The notes beneath the pieces are model-generated. The model was not told where the DNA came from. It made no database searches and saw only the letters and a program-made list of their open reading frames with translations. Below are positions 62,429-64,000 of a stretch of 64,000 bases of DNA, one piece after another (position 1 is the first letter of the stretch; each line of letters begins with the position of its first letter). The translations under genes and the position numbers were made by a program. This DNA is from Acidobacteriota bacterium (GTDB lineage: Bacteria > Acidobacteriota > UBA6911 > JACOSC01). The stretch spans positions 1-64,000 of the forward strand of contig JACOSC010000025.1 in the NCBI GenBank assembly GCA_016179055.1, read 5' to 3'.

Positions 62429-63946
62429 CTATGGCCGGGTGGACGGCTTTCCCCGATTCGCCATGAGCGCTTCAATTTCCGTAATGGTGCGGGGACTGCC
62501 GTTGCTCAACAGTTCGTAGGAGGTGTCTGTCACAACGACGTCGTCCTCAATGCGTATACCAATGTCTTTATATTTCTTGAGCGCCGGTTCGATGGCCGTT
62601 AGAAATTTATGTTGCTCGGGATCCTTGCGCAGATTATCCAACGCCGCCTCCCGTATGTAGATTCCCGGCTCAACGGTCAATACCATCCCTGGACGAAACG
62701 GTTCGTCGCGATCGCCTACGTCATGCACGTTCATTCCCAACCAATGCGAGACGCCGTGGGGAAACCATAGGCGGTACTGTTCACTGTCCTTGTCCGTGAT
62801 CAAGCCCACGCGCAGCAGCCCTTCCTTAAGGAGATCGACCGCTCGCTCATGGACATCGGAAATACGCGATCCGACGCGAACCTTGGTGAGCGCGGCGTCG
62901 GCCGCTTGCAGAACAATAGAGTAAATCTCCGCTTGGGCAGAGGTGAATTTTCCATTGACCGGGACCGTGCGCGTGACGTCGGCGCTGTACTGCTTATACT
63001 CGGCCCCAACGTCCATCAAAGCCAGATCGCCATTCTTCATGGCGACGTCGCGTGGAGAATAGTGGAGTACGGTGGCATTGGCGCCCGATCCCACAATCGG
63101 CGGATAGCCATAGCCGCTCGTATTGCTTTTACGGAAGACGTATTCGATGAGCGCGCCGATTTCGAATTCCTTAACGCCGCTGTTTATGGCTTTAATCGCC
63201 TCGTTGAGCGCGTGATTGGTAACGGTTGTGGCCCGGCGAAGCAAGCTGATTTCATAGGGAGACTTTACCAGCCGTAGCCCGGCCAGCCATTTCGAAACAT
63301 CGCGCACCTGAATGCCGAGAAAATTTTCTCGGATACGGTTGGCCAATTTCCACTCTCGATTGGCTTGCCCCCGCAGCCCGGGTCCATTCTCCAGAATCAA
63401 ATACGTCTGCGCTTCTCCCCGATCCAGCGCGGAGAAAAAGGTTTCAAATTCTGTTGAGCGAGCATAGCGGCGAGGTCCAAAATGGCGACGGCTTAGCGTG
63501 GCTTCAAGAAAGCTGTCAAATTGCGCGGTGCTGTGGATGACGCTGATTCCGCTGATTTGGTCCGCTTCCTCACGCGTCAGATTTTTTCCGAACCAGGTTT
63601 CTTTGGAGAGGTCGCGGTCGGGGATAAACAGGATCTCTCGCGCCGAAGAATTGCCCGGGAGGAGGACGAGAGTGACGTCGGGCTGAGTGATTCCCGTCAG
63701 ATAATAGAGATTGCTATCCTGGCGATAAAGGTAATCCACGTCGCGCTCATAGTTTTTTACTTCTCCACTGAAGATGACGCACAGGGCGTTTGGGCCCAGC
63801 TTATCCATCAGCGCGGCTCGGCGACGCACGACTTCCTGCCGAAGGGTTTCTCTGTCGCCTTTGTCTTGCGCCATTACGGCCGCCGCCGGCAGCCCGGCCA
63901 CGGTCAACAGTAAAATCATGAGTGCTCGACCAACCCAATTCATCAC
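62429..63946 (-). CDS. secreted Xaa-Pro aminopeptidase (M24B)
   Basis: A 505-residue metallopeptidase. Residues about 1-26 are a signal peptide (RALMILLLTVAGLPAAAVMA). The N-terminal creatinase-like domain precedes the pita-bread catalytic domain with metal ligands in MDVGAEYKQYSADVTRT (two Asp), PHGVSHWLGMNVHD (His), TVEPGIYI (Glu) and RIEDDVVVT (Glu). All five ligands are intact. It removes the N-terminal residue of X-Pro peptides in the periplasm. A second ATG at 63943 is an equally likely start. Confidence 0.93.
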   Translation of the reverse strand: MMNWVGRALMILLLTVAGLPAAAVMAQDKGDRETLRQEVVRRRAALMDKLGPNALCVIFSGEVKNYERDVDYLYRQDSNLYYLTGITQPDVTLVLLPGNSSAREILFIPDRDLSKETWFGKNLTREEADQISGISVIHSTAQFDSFLEATLSRRHFGPRRYARSTEFETFFSALDRGEAQTYLILENGPGLRGQANREWKLANRIRENFLGIQVRDVSKWLAGLRLVKSPYEISLLRRATTVTNHALNEAIKAINSGVKEFEIGALIEYVFRKSNTSGYGYPPIVGSGANATVLHYSPRDVAMKNGDLALMDVGAEYKQYSADVTRTVPVNGKFTSAQAEIYSIVLQAADAALTKVRVGSRISDVHERAVDLLKEGLLRVGLITDKDSEQYRLWFPHGVSHWLGMNVHDVGDRDEPFRPGMVLTVEPGIYIREAALDNLRKDPEQHKFLTAIEPALKKYKDIGIRIEDDVVVTDTSYELLSNGSPRTITEIEALMANRGKPSTRP

Positions 63947-64000
63947 GTAGTATCCTCCATAGCCCGTTCGCGGTAGTCGCGTTATGCGATCCTATGATTC

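Overview
The window looks like chromosomal DNA from a Gram-negative environmental bacterium. The evidence is an outer-membrane porin-like protein, a large lipid-linked glycan locus, a ferredoxin-dependent style glutamate synthase large chain, and many palindromic intergenic repeats of the kind common in uncultivated phyla. No rRNA, tRNA or phylogenetic marker is visible, so I cannot place the phylum. GC is moderate over most of the window but clearly higher over the restriction-modification block (about 33.4-42.0 kb), which suggests transfer.

Region 0.5-10.2 kb: a TetR-type regulator with its own promoter and operator-like palindrome, two near-duplicate aldehyde dehydrogenases, an enoyl-CoA hydratase, a BoxB/PaaA-type diiron oxygenase, a thioredoxin-like [2Fe-2S] protein, a NuoF-like flavoprotein, a REP-associated transposase (RAYT) unit and a PaaG-like isomerase. 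Together they suggest an aryl- or acyl-CoA epoxidation and ring-cleavage route whose oxygenase is fed by a NuoE/NuoF-type diaphorase. Two IS66-like miniature elements with 8-bp target duplications lie here, one exactly at the NuoF-like start codon.

Region 10.7-16.2 kb: a DUF2157/GDYXXLXY membrane pair, a HepT/MntA toxin-antitoxin pair, a broken VapC-type PIN gene with a small partner, and a malate-dehydrogenase-like protein lacking the catalytic loop residues. Region 16.5-28.1 kb, all minus strand: a glycan cluster with a GT39-like transferase, two GT2 transferases, two DegT aminotransferases, an NGINK-type epimerase and four methyltransferases. Region 28.3-31.8 kb: a four-gene plus-strand operon with a zinc-finger membrane protein, an orphan ABC ATPase, a NUDIX/alpha-beta hydrolase fusion and a DUF1232 protein.

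Region 32.5-47.0 kb is a defence island. It has a solo PD-(D/E)XK nuclease-like gene, then a tightly overlapping type I restriction-modification operon (hsdM, hsdS, ImmA/IrrE-type protease, DUF4411 PIN-like protein, hsdR). HsdR carries a C-terminal LexA/UmuD-like S24 domain with a plausible Ala-Gly self-cleavage site and Ser/Lys dyad. On the opposite strand lies a 1310-residue STAND/Avs-like protein with an Mrr-like N-terminus, overlapping an AbiEii-type nucleotidyltransferase. The C-terminus of the STAND protein resembles the small antitoxin-like protein that normally precedes such toxins.

Region 47.5-64 kb: a TorF-type porin, then a two-gene operon of lysine 2,3-aminomutase and a Pls/PosA-family NRPS that predicts a beta-lysine-based cationic peptide or polymer. 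These are followed by glutamate synthase large subunit, a repeat-rich gap with a GxxExxY remnant, a fluoride (crcB) riboswitch with its own promoter controlling a CPA2 cation/proton antiporter, and a secreted or lipid-anchored Xaa-Pro aminopeptidase. The best candidates for undescribed biology are the HsdR-S24 fusion, the STAND-AbiEii pair, the KamA-Pls operon and the diaphorase-fed oxygenase.
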